Under the pieces are notes generated by a model that was not told where the DNA came from, searched no databases, and was given only the letters and a program-made list of their open reading frames with translations. The translations under genes and the position numbers were made by a program. Shown here piece by piece: positions 22,894 to 34,885 of a stretch of DNA of 64,000 bases. How positions within the stretch are numbered: the stretch's first letter is position 1; each line of letters opens with the position of its first letter. The stretch is from positions 46,202,069 through 46,266,068 of the forward strand of contig OZ021723.1 of NCBI GenBank assembly GCA_963978545.1, written 5' to 3'. This stretch comes from Linyphia triangularis. Taxonomy: Eukaryota; Arthropoda; Arachnida; Araneae; Linyphiidae.

Positions 22894-24430
22894 TATTAAT
22901 GGCAAGGAAACAAAATTTGCAAATATATTGAATGAGGAAAATATATCATAAAGCGGATTTTTTTAAAAATCATTGGGAAATTTTACCCTAAATAACGCTT
23001 TAACAACCCTAAAAATCCGTCTAGGATATTTTCAGAAAACTGTTTTAAACTAGACTAAATTGGCCGCATTTAATTATGTCTTATTTAAATTTTTAATTAA
23101 GGTAGTCAAGTAATGTATTAAATTGTCGATAAAGATGGGTAAAATAAATCAGATTGGTTTTTAGGTAAAAATTAGAAAAAAATGCTGAAATTTAGATCAA
23201 ATTACCCTAGTTAAATGTCACAAAATTAAATTAATTAGATTTCAATGAAACATAACATAATATACTACATGCAATTATGATACAAACATAGTTATTTAAC
23301 GTTTTTTATATCAATATAATGTTTTAAAAACTTTAAAGTAGTTCAAATCGAAATAAAAAGGTCATATTGCACAAGATTTAATCCGATTTACATTCTCAAG
23401 AAATAAAGTCAGGTAACATATCTAATTATATTTTATGAGAGAAGCACAGTCAAAATAATGCATCACAAACAAATCGAGTCCTTTTACGTATATTTATTTG
23501 ATGGGGAATATTTTATCCAGTAACATTCATTGATCAATTATTAGAGTGAAAGGCAACAAATAATTTTACGCAGACGTTATTAATAACTTTAGAACATCAT
23601 CATGCACCACACTAATATCTTAACGGATATAAGGGAATTTTTTGCTGCAAATGACAGTGAAATAAGTCAAATACCATTGAAATATGGAATTTCAAGAACC
23701 AAACATGTCGCACATCTAAATGTTGCTACACTACCAAAACAAACATAGCTCTAATAGTTTTTAGATAAACTAATACTTGAGGATATAAAATGATCCTACG
23801 TGAAATGATGAACAATAGAATAACAAAAGTATTGGGCTTTAAAAGAGGTAGTGTAAATCTTAATATATTGTAGAAAAATATAATCTATCAAAAACTATTA
23901 TATTCTTTAACTCTGGTAGTATTTTAATAGGTGCTATCATGTCTTTGCGTGTACTTACTATACGTGGGTGAATTGTGTAACACAAGTTTCTTACACCCAC
24001 ATGCTTTGCCACATATACTTTTGCAACCACGCAAAACGAAATTTAAATGTCTACTATCTCGTGCAATAGGTTAATCAGTTTCAATTGGAATCAACATGTT
24101 GCCTTTAACTTTGATGCAGGGTGCCTATTGTGTAGGATCCAGTAGTTAGCTTTCCGTTGTTGAGCAGTATGGTATGTTCTGGATGAGTGCCACTGCACTT
24201 TTCGGAGTTAGTAATTCCAATTTAACACATGATAAGAATAATCTACTACTTCAGTGATGATTTGAGTATGTGTTGAGATATTTACCAAAAAGTGCAATTT
24301 TACGGTCACCGTAAGGCATTAGAATACAAATATCTAAGGCATTAGAAATATCAACAATATCAATCTTGTTTATTTCATATTTCTCAAACACGATGAAAAT
24401 AAAAGGTTTTCTTTTAAGAAGGTAGAAAGG
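22894..24430. other. Intergenic, nothing recognised
   Basis: AT-rich sequence with no supported gene. 23960-24000 has short self-complementary bits (GTGTAACAC, GGGTG/CACCC) that I regard as chance. Confidence 0.55.
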
Positions 24431-24440
24431 TCTTATTTCC

Positions 24441-24497
24441 TCCTGTATCCGCAGCGTTCGCCACAACGCGGTGCGCGTGCCGCATCCGTCGCGGCAC

Positions 24498-24535
<38 letters not shown>

Positions 24536-24553
24536 TGGCCCGCGGGCTGATCA
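24441..24553. repeat. GC-rich island with hairpin, T34 run and palindrome
   Basis: GTGCCGC (24477-24483) pairs perfectly with GCGGCAC (24491-24497) around a 7-nt loop. A T34 run (24501-24534) follows, then the 10-bp palindrome GCCCGCGGGC (24538-24547). It is strikingly GC-rich against its surroundings. It may be a fragment of a retroposon with an A tail on the minus strand, or of a hAT element (GGCCCGCGGGC occurs in some hAT ends). Not resolved. Confidence 0.6.
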
Positions 24554-24962
24554 GACAAAGAAGAAAAAAGTTCCCTGTGTGGAATTTTTTTAACATAATT
24601 TGAATATATTCTCTGTTTTATTAAAAAAAATTATGAGTTTACTATTTAGAAATCCAGCTAGTATTCCAAAACATGGCATGGGCATGTATTGCAAAATATT
24701 AAAAAAAAAATTCACAAATATTCATTAAATTCTAAAAAGTGTATTTGAAAATGCTTGATAATTATTATTACATGCCTATTATTTGATTTTGAAACGTACA
24801 AATCTTCTAAAATAATCATTTTCGTGAAAAAAGCTTAAGTGGGCTAAGAGGTAACCTGAAGCAATAAGTGGCTATTTTACGAAAATTGAGTAGTACATTT
24901 AAGTACCTTTGTAGAAATTTCTCCCAAAGAACGTAACAAATACTGTTATTATAAGTATTCTG

Positions 24963-25830
24963 CAGGGCCTATTCTAACGGGTAGTCGTGGCTTATTTGGG
25001 CAGTCGTAAATTCAAAATTGGGCAGTCGTAAAAAATAAAAAAACACAAATCCAAATAAAATAAAGAAAATAATTGATCACTCTTATTTTGTAACAATAGT
25101 GCATGTGGTACCTTTGAGCAGAAAGATGTGGAGAAAGCACCGAATGTCTTCTTTTCTCCCTGACCTTGTAATAGAGGGTGGATGGGGAATGTTATCTGAC
25201 TTTAGAGTCCAGTGTCAGCTGATCAGCTTTCCCTACAAGCCCAATAAATCTTCAGTTCGGCTGTTTGCGGTCAACACTCCCATTTTGTGTCCTGTCCTCT
25301 AGAATTTTCTTGGAAGATGACCACTTTTATCTTTAGGGGGTGGGTGACAACAGTTGTTTTGACGAAACTAGTTTGGAATTCCAAGTTCCAAAAGATGACA
25401 AATGAAAACAGTAATGAACAGTTGACAAGAGGGAAGCTGGCTTTAAAAAACATAGTATCTTTTTTTTTTTTCCGAAGAAGGTGGATGACAACTATTGAAT
25501 GTTTGCCTAGTAAGTGTAAATAATCTTTTAATGTTATCAAATAAATTGAATTTGTATTCACGATTGTTTAGTTGTCTTTTGCGACTTCGTAATGAAAGGT
25601 ATTTTAAATTCTTTCATAAGAATAGTATTGTAGAAATATACATAAATGTTAACCAATTAATCTAATGAAGTAGGGTAATAGAAACCTCGTTTTAAAATTT
25701 GAGTGTTACAGTTATATTCAAAGATTTTATTGCTTCAAATTAATTTGCTGTATGTGTTGAAAGGGGTTGAAGAAGGGGAGAGAGTTTGGGATTTTGGGCA
25801 GTTATAAATTTTCCTTAGAATAGGCCTTGG
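24963..25830. mobile_element. hAT-like terminal-inverted-repeat element (about 868 bp)
   Basis: The left end CAGGGCCTATTCTAACGG is matched by the reverse complement of the right end, CCAAGGCCTATTCTAAGG. The flanks are GTATTCTG (24955-24962) and CTATTCTG (25831-25838), an 8-bp duplication with one mismatch. CAGGG-type ends and 8-bp duplications are typical of the hAT superfamily. Subterminal TGGGCAGTCGTAAA occurs twice on the left (near 24999 and 25020), and TGGGCAGTTATAAA once near the right end in the same orientation. Short frames inside (25099-25302, 25287-25523) have no transposase motif I recognise, so the copy is non-autonomous. Confidence 0.65.
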
Positions 25831-25937
25831 CTATTCTGAATTGGTACATTGACAGGCATAAACAATTGACAAATATAGGATACAAGCAAATATATATACT
25901 TCAAAATTGATCTTCTATTTAGAGAAAATTTGGCTTA

Positions 25938-26162
25938 ATCCCAGGCAGCACATCAATATTGGTCAATGTCGGAAACTTGAGTTCTGGAACATTAACCCGA
26001 TTAACTGATTCTGGGTAATGTCGGAACGGCCAGCACCGAATGGCAAACATTTTTCCAATACTGACCAATATCGGTATCAAACGGGCGATTTACAAAGTTT
26101 CGTATAGAAATTGGCCAAATTCAGGCTGATTATTGGACAATATTGTTGTGCTACTTGGGATT
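25938..26162. mobile_element. MITE-like element with imperfect terminal inverted repeats
   Basis: The left end ATCCCAGGCAGCACATCAAT and the reverse complement of the right end, ATCCCAAGTAGCACAACAAT, match over about 28 bp with few differences; both continue ATTG..CAAT. An internal inverted pair around ATATTGGTCA lies at 25957 and near 26080. No target duplication is clear and nothing is encoded. The superfamily is not assigned. Confidence 0.6.
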
Positions 26163-26282
26163 TGTCAGTTTAAATTTAATACATTTCTTAACAAATCAGT
26201 TATTAGAATATTTAATGAACGTAAATCTAATATTGTATAAAAAGTACAATTGTACAAAAAGATACGGCCCGCATTCAGCAGA

Positions 26283-26303
26283 GCTGAGCGGCCAGAGCTC
26301 AGC
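26283..26303. repeat. GC-rich 7-bp hairpin
   Basis: GCTGAGC (26283-26289) pairs perfectly with GCTCAGC (26297-26303) in a small GC-rich patch (26265-26345). Unexplained. Confidence 0.6.
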
Positions 26304-26345
26304 AAAACTTGTGCTGCCCTTTTACAAACCGGCGAACGGCTGCTG

Positions 26346-28804
26346 TATGACAATCATTTATGGCATATAGTGCTAATAAGTGCGTTTTCGCATCATCAAT
26401 GAATGCCCTTTGTATTGCTTGGATAACGAATGTATTGAATAGGTTGTTTCAGAACAATTCAAGAGTGGCCTAGTATATAATAACTTATTGTAAATGACCA
26501 ACACTGGTATCTCTCCTGACATGGAAATTCTTAATCCTGCTGCTATTATTAAGCTTTCTGCATCTATATCCGATTGATTAGTAAATATTTCTTGAAGTTC
26601 GAATTCCTTTATGATCATTTTTATCAATCATGATTTATTTACTCCATTAATAAAAAAAGATACTTGTGTTATAATAATAATTTTCATGTCTTCACAACAT
26701 AATGTATCACGAGGTATGTTTTATTTAATGCTCGTAGCTGATTTCCCACTATTTCTATCGATAATTTAATTTCATAGCCATCAAATACAACAATTGCATT
26801 GCAACAATTGGTAGCGTACGAAACACATTGCTTTCATATTTGCCTGCACGTTACAGCTTAAATACAGATTACAACATGGAGACCAACGGCTATTATTTAT
26901 AAACTGATCTGAAATATAATTAGGTGATTTTATTTTGATTTTACTAACTCTAAACCCATTTTTTTATCTTTTCATCATTGAAATACAGTTGTGACGGCAT
27001 CAACTCTGACCTATTTGATAAATGTCTTGTGTTTTAAATTATTCACATTTTGCTTGCCTCGTGTGGCATCACTTGTAATTTTGTCTTGTTCTTTTCTGTC
27101 AGCCGTGATGAAAGGTTGATAAGTAATAAAGTTTAAAGTTTATAAGTTGTTTTAAGTTATTTAGGAGAAAGGAGAACTGTTTAAGTTCTTGTAAATATCA
27201 TTACAACTCTTTACGAATACACGTCCAATTAATAAGCCAAATAATTTTCCATTTCCAAACTCCTTTTTCAAAATGAAAAAGATTCTAGTGAAAATGATTC
27301 ATGAATGAAAAAGATTCAATTTAATACTACTGATTGATCAGGGACAGGAACTAAGATTAAATTTCTCTACAGATTCTCTTCTTTTGAGATATATTATCTC
27401 TTTTAATTGTCATAACTATAAATATCCTTCAGTAAATTATTTACCTAAATATAATATCCTTGTCATGCAGATTAAGAGAATTTAATTAATCTTACTATGG
27501 GAAGATTGTGCATGTCTTGTAAACAACTACAGTTAAATATGCTACGTCTATTTTTGATACATTTCAATGGCAAGTAACCTGTTTTCGTACTTATTATCAG
27601 AATAAAGGATACATCTTCTAGGATGTTGATACATAAGGACTGTGATATTCTGAAGTTCTTTTTTTAAATGATAGTTTAAGTGTCATATTGTTTTGCCTTT
27701 TACGCATTAATTGATTTTTACTATAGATGGATAAACTACTGATTTATCACAAAATGTACAAAATATTTCATGAAAATATCCTTTTTTTTAAAAAAAAACA
27801 GATTTATCTTTTGTATTACAAGTGTATAATATCATTCTGTTTATAACAGGTATACTGGTATGCTGCATAATTATTTTTTGGTAACGTAAATTTAATTAAA
27901 TTTTAAACAATTTAGTCTCATTTAGTTTAATGTTTAAGTTGTAATCTTTCGAGTTGTATTGATAGAAAAAAACCTTCATCTATGTTTGTATTGACATTAT
28001 ATATAATTTTATATGCTATGTATCATTAAAATATAAAAATGATTTAATTTTGCAGTTTTTAAGCTAATTTCGTGCAATTTGACAGCAGCTTTTTCATAAT
28101 TTTGCCATAACACTTGTTCTACTGTTTTACCAATCATTATTTGTAGTGTAAAATGCTACTTGACTGCATTTGTAAAATACTTAAAAACAACTTTCTTTTT
28201 AAAAAATGTGGCTTACTCAAACTGTTTTCTAAAAAGCGTTCCAGTTAGATTTTTTAGGGCTTTTGATAAGTTACTTAAGATGACATTTTTGAACAATTTT
28301 GAAAAAATCTGTCTGATGATATTCTTTCTACTTTACAACCTTTTTTAATTTAATCTTCCTGAAATATTATTTTGAGTTATTAATAATACAATCTACAATT
28401 AAATTAGCGTTATCAAAAATTAAAATTTTAAAACATTTGTTAAAATTTATTTTTAATTTACCTTTATTATATCCTTTAAAGGTAATGCAGAGTGGGTTAA
28501 AAAATTTAACTTTTAATTTAGTGTGCACTAATAATAAAGAATATTTTATTTAAACTTAATGAAGGTACAGTCCGAAGTTAACAAAAAAGCGTCGTATAAT
28601 TAAAAAAACGTATAGTAAAAATTTCCAAGTAAATTTTATTAAGGTTGTATTAAAATAATAACTAAATTTCAAAAATGGCATTAGTAGCATTACTTGGATA
28701 CATTAATTGTATTATATTAAAAAACATTTTATTTATATTTTAATTTGAAACTTTTTATACTTCTACCTGGAACCTTAATTCTAGTATTAAACAGGATAAA
28801 TAGT

Positions 28805-28853
<49 letters not shown>

Positions 28854-30597
28854 ATCCCTAAAATCAAATTCAACAATATTTTTATTTTTTTTACTAACAT
28901 AAGAGCTTTTTTTTTATAAAAGAAAATATTTGATCATTTACTTTATCGTTCAATTGAGTTAAATTTTACCATCCGGTTCTTCAAACTTTTCATTGAATTG
29001 TCAGGTATTATTATTTTTTAAATGAAGTAAATAACCTTTGTGGCGTAACATTTACGAGTACATACTCATTAAAACACAAAACTGAGTCAGTGTGATACTA
29101 ATTGCATTCATTTTCAATATTACTATTGCTTATTACCTGTAATGCAAAAAAGTACATAATTAGAATAGAAAAAAAAAAAATTTGTTTGGGTCATCAACGA
29201 CTCAATAAAAATTTTAAATTGGAGAGATGGAGAATATTGGATCGAAATGAGGGCAAATAATTTAATTAAGATACAGTCACAACCGAAAGAATTTTAATTT
29301 TCCCTCTGAACCAACTAATCAATTTTTTGACAAATACCTATTACGCATGCAAACCTATGTATACACAAAATGGAGTTACCATCCATCTCGTTGTTGGAGA
29401 CAAGACAAGTATATAGCATCCAGTGGTGGCGGATATATTCCCGCCTACAATCACGCTTTTTTATAAAACTCGACCCTCTAAAATAAGCTAGACACGTTCG
29501 TGAATTTTAAATTCGCTCATAAATTTTAAATTTCTTGGTCCAGATTTTCTTTACAGAATCAATGAATTTATCTACCTTTATCTCATAAGATATAGTAACT
29601 CTCAAGGTACACATAAAGTTTGAAATTTCTAACACAAACTATTACATAACATTTCCCTTGTGAACCATAATCTGTTTTGGGCCACAGAGTTAACGGTTTT
29701 GAACGGCCGACAAAGATGAACAACAGCAAAAATCTTCATTGAATACTCCCACTTCCAATCCGGCCACAACTTCCTCAACAATAATACTCTAAGATTCTTC
29801 GCTTCATTTTACTCTGCGATATTATAATCTTACTCAACAAGTGTAATCTTTCATGGCCACAAGATCTCCGAAGGCCAGCTCACGCTTTTAAAATATGCAC
29901 AACCCTCATCCATTACATAAATCTTTGAAAACAGAGATAAATGGCCACGCTTCTCCCAGAAGATGTATATCTTATTCGGAGTACTTTCGCTCCAGCTGAG
30001 TGGATCCTATTCCTTTTAAAGCGTGAGATAGTTTTGCTGGGGGTAAAGCTTTATCGTCGTGTGACAGAGCCCGTTTTGTATTTTATTGTTGGGCGTTGTC
30101 TTGAAATTTTCTTCTGGCCTGCCATTTCTGACACTCGTTTATCAAGATAAGTTGAAGGGCGAATCCCAATTTTAGAGAGACTGCGCACCTGTTTAAACCG
30201 CTTCGTTAATTTTATCTTCTTGTTTCACTTTAAAGTGTGTTTCTTTATTACATGGGCACAATGATCTAACAAAATGCTTTTGCTAGAAGCAATGTTATTT
30301 ATATGATCCATTACGTGAATCTGTTGTCAAAATAATAGTTATTGAAATTAAATAATTTTTACTTAATTCTTAATAGGGGTGTATTTCGTTATTCTATGAA
30401 ACGACTTGTTAAACATTGTATGCAAATATATTTCACGCTTCTACAGGCTCAGTTATTCTATTAATTAACAAAGAAAAGGGCTTAGTTATTAACTTATTTC
30501 ATGCACTAAATGCATCCATTATTTCACATAACAACTAAATTATACACTTTAAAGTTAATGTATTAAAGTAGCAAGTATAAGAGATTATTTTTTTAAA

Positions 30598-30637
<40 letters not shown>

Positions 30638-30725
30638 GAAAACTATTGTAGTTGTTTTTTCAAAAAATTATTTGTAAAAAAATTCCTTTTCACATATCAA
30701 AGTTCTAAACCAGGATTTTATAATC
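26346..30725. other. Intergenic, AT-rich, homopolymers only
   Basis: No gene is supported. A44 lies at 28809-28852 and T33 at 30601-30633. The stretch 29340-30240 is less AT-rich and includes a 69-codon frame (29941-30150) without a recognisable motif. It may be an old repeat. Confidence 0.55.
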
Positions 30726-32170
30726 TCTATGTATGAAATTGAGTTGTCTGTACGTCTGAACCTTATACAAATCCACAGTTTTGCACCGAGAGGTACGAAA
30801 TTTGGTACATAGAAACTTAACTACATGGAGATTGCAGAGAACGACTTTTAAATTCGATTAAAAGTTGCTTTCATTGAAATTTAATAACACGAAAAAACAA
30901 GTTCTTGGAATGGCAACAATATTTTTTTATTACCTCAGAATAAAACAAAAGGTTATTTTAATGTGTCCTTATTTTTCTGATTATTCCTATTATGATTCGC
31001 TCTTTTTTTTTCTTCTTTTTTTTTCTGCTTCCCCCCCCCCCCTTCGCCTTCTAGGTTTTAAATTCAACCTGTATTTATTTACATTTTGTGTTGTTGTCAA
31101 AGACGTATTGTGCTCATCAGGTATTGACATTTTGATTTCATTTAATAAATATTAATAACATTTAAACAAAATAAATTCGTTAAACTCCTTTGCATTTTAT
31201 TAGCAAATATCTTCTGCATTACAGTTGTCATAAATATCTAACATCTAAAAGTTCTTTTACCAACATAATTTACCACTAATACGTTGGTGCCGTTATGAGA
31301 TGTTTTCAGTTGGATTTTTGTCAACTTAATAAATCTATTATACCTTTTTGCCAGAATGTGTTCATTATAAGATCAAATGTAAGAAGTCCATCTAATGTGA
31401 AACACCTACGTACATCATTAGATGTGTTGTGGCACCACATTAACCAATATTGATACTATTATGTTATATCCATGCCATTTGGCGATAATTTTTCAGTTGG
31501 CGAACAATTTGGTAGATAACACTATCGTTTCAATGCCTGTTAAGTTTTCTCGTAATTCAGATTTTGTTTTATTTTAAAACACGAATTAAGAACTTGGTAT
31601 AATATATTTTCATAATTATTTTTAAAACAGGGGCTATAGCTACACTATAGACACCAAGCATATTTTGATATTATTTCTATGTTTACAAGATTTTAAATGG
31701 TTAAATATTTAGTATTATATTTACTATATTTAATATATCTAGCTGGATTAATTAAAATTATGAATCTAACTTCATTTAATGAGAGTTAGTTAAAATATAC
31801 ATAGAATCTAGCATAGCAAAGGATTATTTAGACTCAATTTGACTTCATCACTTGTAGCCTTAATTGCGCCGAAGGGTATTGAAATTCACTGAAAACTTTT
31901 AAATAATTTCGGCATTTACTAATATGTCGCCAAAGAGAAAAACAAATATAGATGCTAAGTATAGAGAGCTAGGGCATCACGGCTGCAAAACCAGCATCGA
32001 CTGGAAAATGACCGAGCACGCTATTACAAAATGAAAGAAAACATGGATCTGTTATACATTGAAATCTGATCGCCAACAACAATTAATCAGAAGAAATTCC
32101 GTGTCTATGTAACACAGAACTGATAGATGTCCTTCAACGGGTCCACAGCAGCGAGGGGCCACTCAGCTAG
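30726..32170 (+). mobile_element. Helitron-like element, copy C (about 1.4 kb)
   Basis: Starts TCTATGTATGAAATTGAGTT and ends ACTCAGCTAG at 32170, as expected of Helitrons (5' TC, 3' CTAG). The first 270 bp (GTCTGTACGTCTGAACC, CACAGTTTTGCACC, TACGAAATTTGGTACATAG) are about 80% identical to the start of the next copy at 32171. The shared block ATTGAAATTCAC.GAAAAC lies about 1150 bp from the start here but about 400 bp in the next copy, so this one carries roughly 750 bp of extra sequence. Near the 3' end is a decayed reading frame. No helicase or Rep motif is visible. Confidence 0.65.
31924..32034 (+). pseudogene. Decayed N-terminal frame inside Helitron-like element
   Basis: A 36-codon frame beginning MSPKRKTNIDAKYRELGHHG ends at a TGA. 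More Arg/Gln-rich sequence (DRQQQLIRRN) follows in another frame before the element ends at CTAG. Basic, Gln/Arg-rich starts of this type precede the helitron-like domain in some arthropod Helitron proteins. That comparison is from memory and weak. Confidence 0.3.
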
Positions 32171-32620
32171 TCTATATAAATAAAATTGAGTTGTCTGTAC
32201 GTCTGAACCTCATACAAGTCCCACAGTTTTGCACCTAGATGTACGAAATTTGGTACATAGAAGCTTTAATACATGGAGATTGTATAGATCAACTTATAAA
32301 TTCGATAAAAATTTGCTTTTATTAAAATTTAATGACATGAAAAAAATTCTTGAATGGCAACGATATTTTTATTATTGCATCAGAATAAAATCAAGTTATT
32401 TTAATAAGTCCCCCTTATTTTTCTGATTATTTTTATGTATTACAACAGTCTGTCCGATAAGCGGTTCGAATATTATAATTTTCCATGTGTTTACTGTAAA
32501 TCGACGCTCTACGCATGCGCGGTTTAAACGTAATATTGTTTAATATTCTAAATGTAAACATAATGGCTAAGATTATTGAAATTCACCGAAAACTTTCAAA
32601 TCAATTCCACATTTGTTATT
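32171..32620 (+). mobile_element. Helitron-like element, copy D, 5' part
   Basis: Starts TCTATATAAATAAAATTGAG directly after the CTAG of copy C, giving a head-to-tail junction. It shares the first 270 bp and the ATTGAAATTCACCGAAAACT block (near 32575) with copy C. Homology is lost before the 22-bp minisatellite at 32791. Its 3' end is not certain; the CTAG at 36746-36749 is a candidate. Confidence 0.6.
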
Positions 32621-32790
32621 TTTTCTTTTTATTTCCAGGTAAATATTTGTTTGTTTCCTTTACTCAAAATATCGAAATTCCTTCTTCTGATTGTTTTATT
32701 TTTAGTATAGTGATTTTGTACTGTGTATCCAAGTTTCATATTACTTAATCTAGATTTGAATATATTTTTTATATTATACATGTTTTATTA

Positions 32791-33636
32791 TTTACACCAG
32801 ACTATCTTACAATTTACACCAGACTATCTTACAATTTACACCAGACTATCTTACAATTTACACCAGACTATCTTACAATTTACACCAGACTATCTTACAA
32901 TTTACACCAGACTATCTTACAATTTACACCAGACTATCTTACTATTTACACCAGACTATCTTACAATTTACACCAGACTATCTTACAATTTACACCAGAC
33001 TATCTTACAATTTACACCAGACTATCTTACAATTTACACCAGACTATCTTACAATTTACACCAGACTATCTTACAATTTACACCAGACTATCTTACAATT
33101 TACTCCAGACTATCTTACAATTTACACCAGACTATCTTACAATTTACACCAGACTATCTTACAATTTACACCAGACTATCTTACAATTTACACCAGACTA
33201 TCTTACAATTTACACCAGACTATCTTACAATTTACACCAGACTATCTTACAATTTACACCAGACTATCTTACAATTTACACCAGACTATCTTACAATTTA
33301 CACCAGACTATCTTACAATTTACACCAGACTATCTTACTATTTACACCAGACTATCTTACAATTTACACCAGACTATCTTACAATTTACACCAGACTATC
33401 TTACAATTTACACCAGACTATCTTACAATTTACACCAGACTATCTTACAATTTACACCAGACTATCTTACAATTTACTCCAGACTATCTTACAATTTACA
33501 CCAGACTATCTTACAATTTACACCAGACTATCTTACAATTTACACCAGACTATCTTACAATTTACACCAGACTATCTTACAATTTACACCAGACTATCTT
33601 ACAATTTACTCCAGACTATCTTACAATTTACACCAG
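32791..33636. repeat. 22-bp minisatellite, about 38 copies
   Basis: The unit TTTACACCAGACTATCTTAC+AA is repeated about 38.5 times with almost no drift. Variant units: CTTACTATTT at 32943 and 33339 (396 bp apart, 18 units) and TTTACTCC at 33104, 33478 and 33610 (374 bp = 17 units, then 132 bp = 6 units). The paired variants suggest that a block of 17-18 units was duplicated. Because 22 is not a multiple of 3 and the unit has no stop in any plus frame, the array is open in all three plus frames. The resulting 328-codon frame is an artefact. Confidence 0.98.
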
Positions 33637-34834
33637 AAGCGTAATTTTTCATTTGCAATTTTATTTATTTTTTTGTTGTTTTATTTTGGTCGTGATTATG
33701 AAGTTTTGAAAAATACAAAACTTTTTGGGTTCAGATGCACTATAAGACATTTCTTAGGAGCGATTTTATGTGGTACTTTTTTACAGATAAATGCTGTTTC
33801 TCGCAACGGTTTTTATTTTCAGTTACATTTTAATTTTATTATTATTTATATTTTTACTTAAGTTGGTACTAATCCAATAGCTGGGTACCAGATAAAAAAT
33901 AATACCTAAATAATCCAAATTAACAACTTTAAAATTATTTATAATTGCTATATTTGGAATGGACGATACAGTTATGCGTCATTTATATGGGTAAACATTT
34001 AGACTTGGCGCCAACTGGTAACCGCCTAACGGAAGATACAGCTAGTTTACTCATAATTTTTATCACAAGTTTAAACATTTCAAGTCTCTAGACACAAAAC
34101 CTCAAAGTTGAAGAGCTTTTTTATTCGTATGAATAAAACAAGATATTTATATTACGTGTATCATGTTTAAAAATAAAATAACTAACCTTAATACATGGAA
34201 TACATTATGTCTTTCTGCAAGAAATATAATTAGGATTTATTTTACGAAGATGTAAGGTCTAGGTTTGAATTTAGAATACAGAAAAAGTATTGCTGTTTAA
34301 AAAAAAATTCTAAAGGCGGTAACAAAGTATTCACCTTTAAGTTAAAAAAAAAATATGTGCAAAGTGACAACTTGCTACTTTTTATTCAAAATGTTTTATT
34401 CCTTTCAACTTAGAAAGAAAAAAAGCGTTTGTAAGAATTGTAACATGTTCAGTAGTACCAGTTCAGATATTTCATATTTTATAAACTTGTAGGAAGTGTT
34501 AGAGTGTTAGAGTGAGAGTAAAAAACGTTACATACATATATATATATATAAGGTAGTTTTGAGACAATTTTTAGCAGTTTTTAGTTGAAAAATAACTAGT
34601 TTTTATAATGAGTGCAAATTGTATTATAATTTTTAAATATATAGTTGAAATTTATTTTGAATAGTCTATATTAAATTCATTTTTCAATGTATACTTTAAT
34701 ATTATTGTGAAATATATAAATTTAAAAGTATATTTAAATTTATTTTAAATACATTATTTTAAATACATATTTGAAACTTATTTTTAAAGACAAAATTTAA
34801 GCTTTTTTATTGCAGAATAAGCATTATATAATAA
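33637..34834. other. Intergenic, nothing recognised
   Basis: AT-rich DNA after the minisatellite. A small (TA)n lies at about 34537-34552. No gene is supported. Confidence 0.55.
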
Positions 34835-34885
34835 CTAGGGGGCTCCACTCCCTGCTCGCTAACGCTCGCCAACCCCTAAGTCTAA
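34835..34885 (-). mobile_element. Helitron-like 3' end on the minus strand, copy E
   Basis: Read on the minus strand it ends GGAGTGGAGCCCCCTAG followed by T, with the GC-rich sequence GGCGAGCGTTAGCGAGC just before. CTAG with a 3' host T and a GC-rich stem region upstream is the Helitron 3' signature. The body would extend to the right, but I cannot place its other end. Confidence 0.5.

Noticed and set aside
24477..24534. Hairpin plus T run as a bacterial-type intrinsic terminator
   Set aside because: The window is eukaryotic and no transcript is seen ending there. The T run is one of many long homopolymers here.
31390..31430. Palindrome CATCTAATG...CATTAGATG
   Set aside because: Only 9 bp per arm with a long spacer, expected by chance in AT-rich DNA.
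32791..33636. CRISPR-like array
   Set aside because: Units are contiguous with no unique spacers, and the context is eukaryotic transposon-rich DNA. This is a minisatellite.
32723..33709. 328-codon open reading frame
   Set aside because: It lies on the 22-bp minisatellite, whose unit happens to lack stops in every plus frame. The protein is a frame-cycling artefact.
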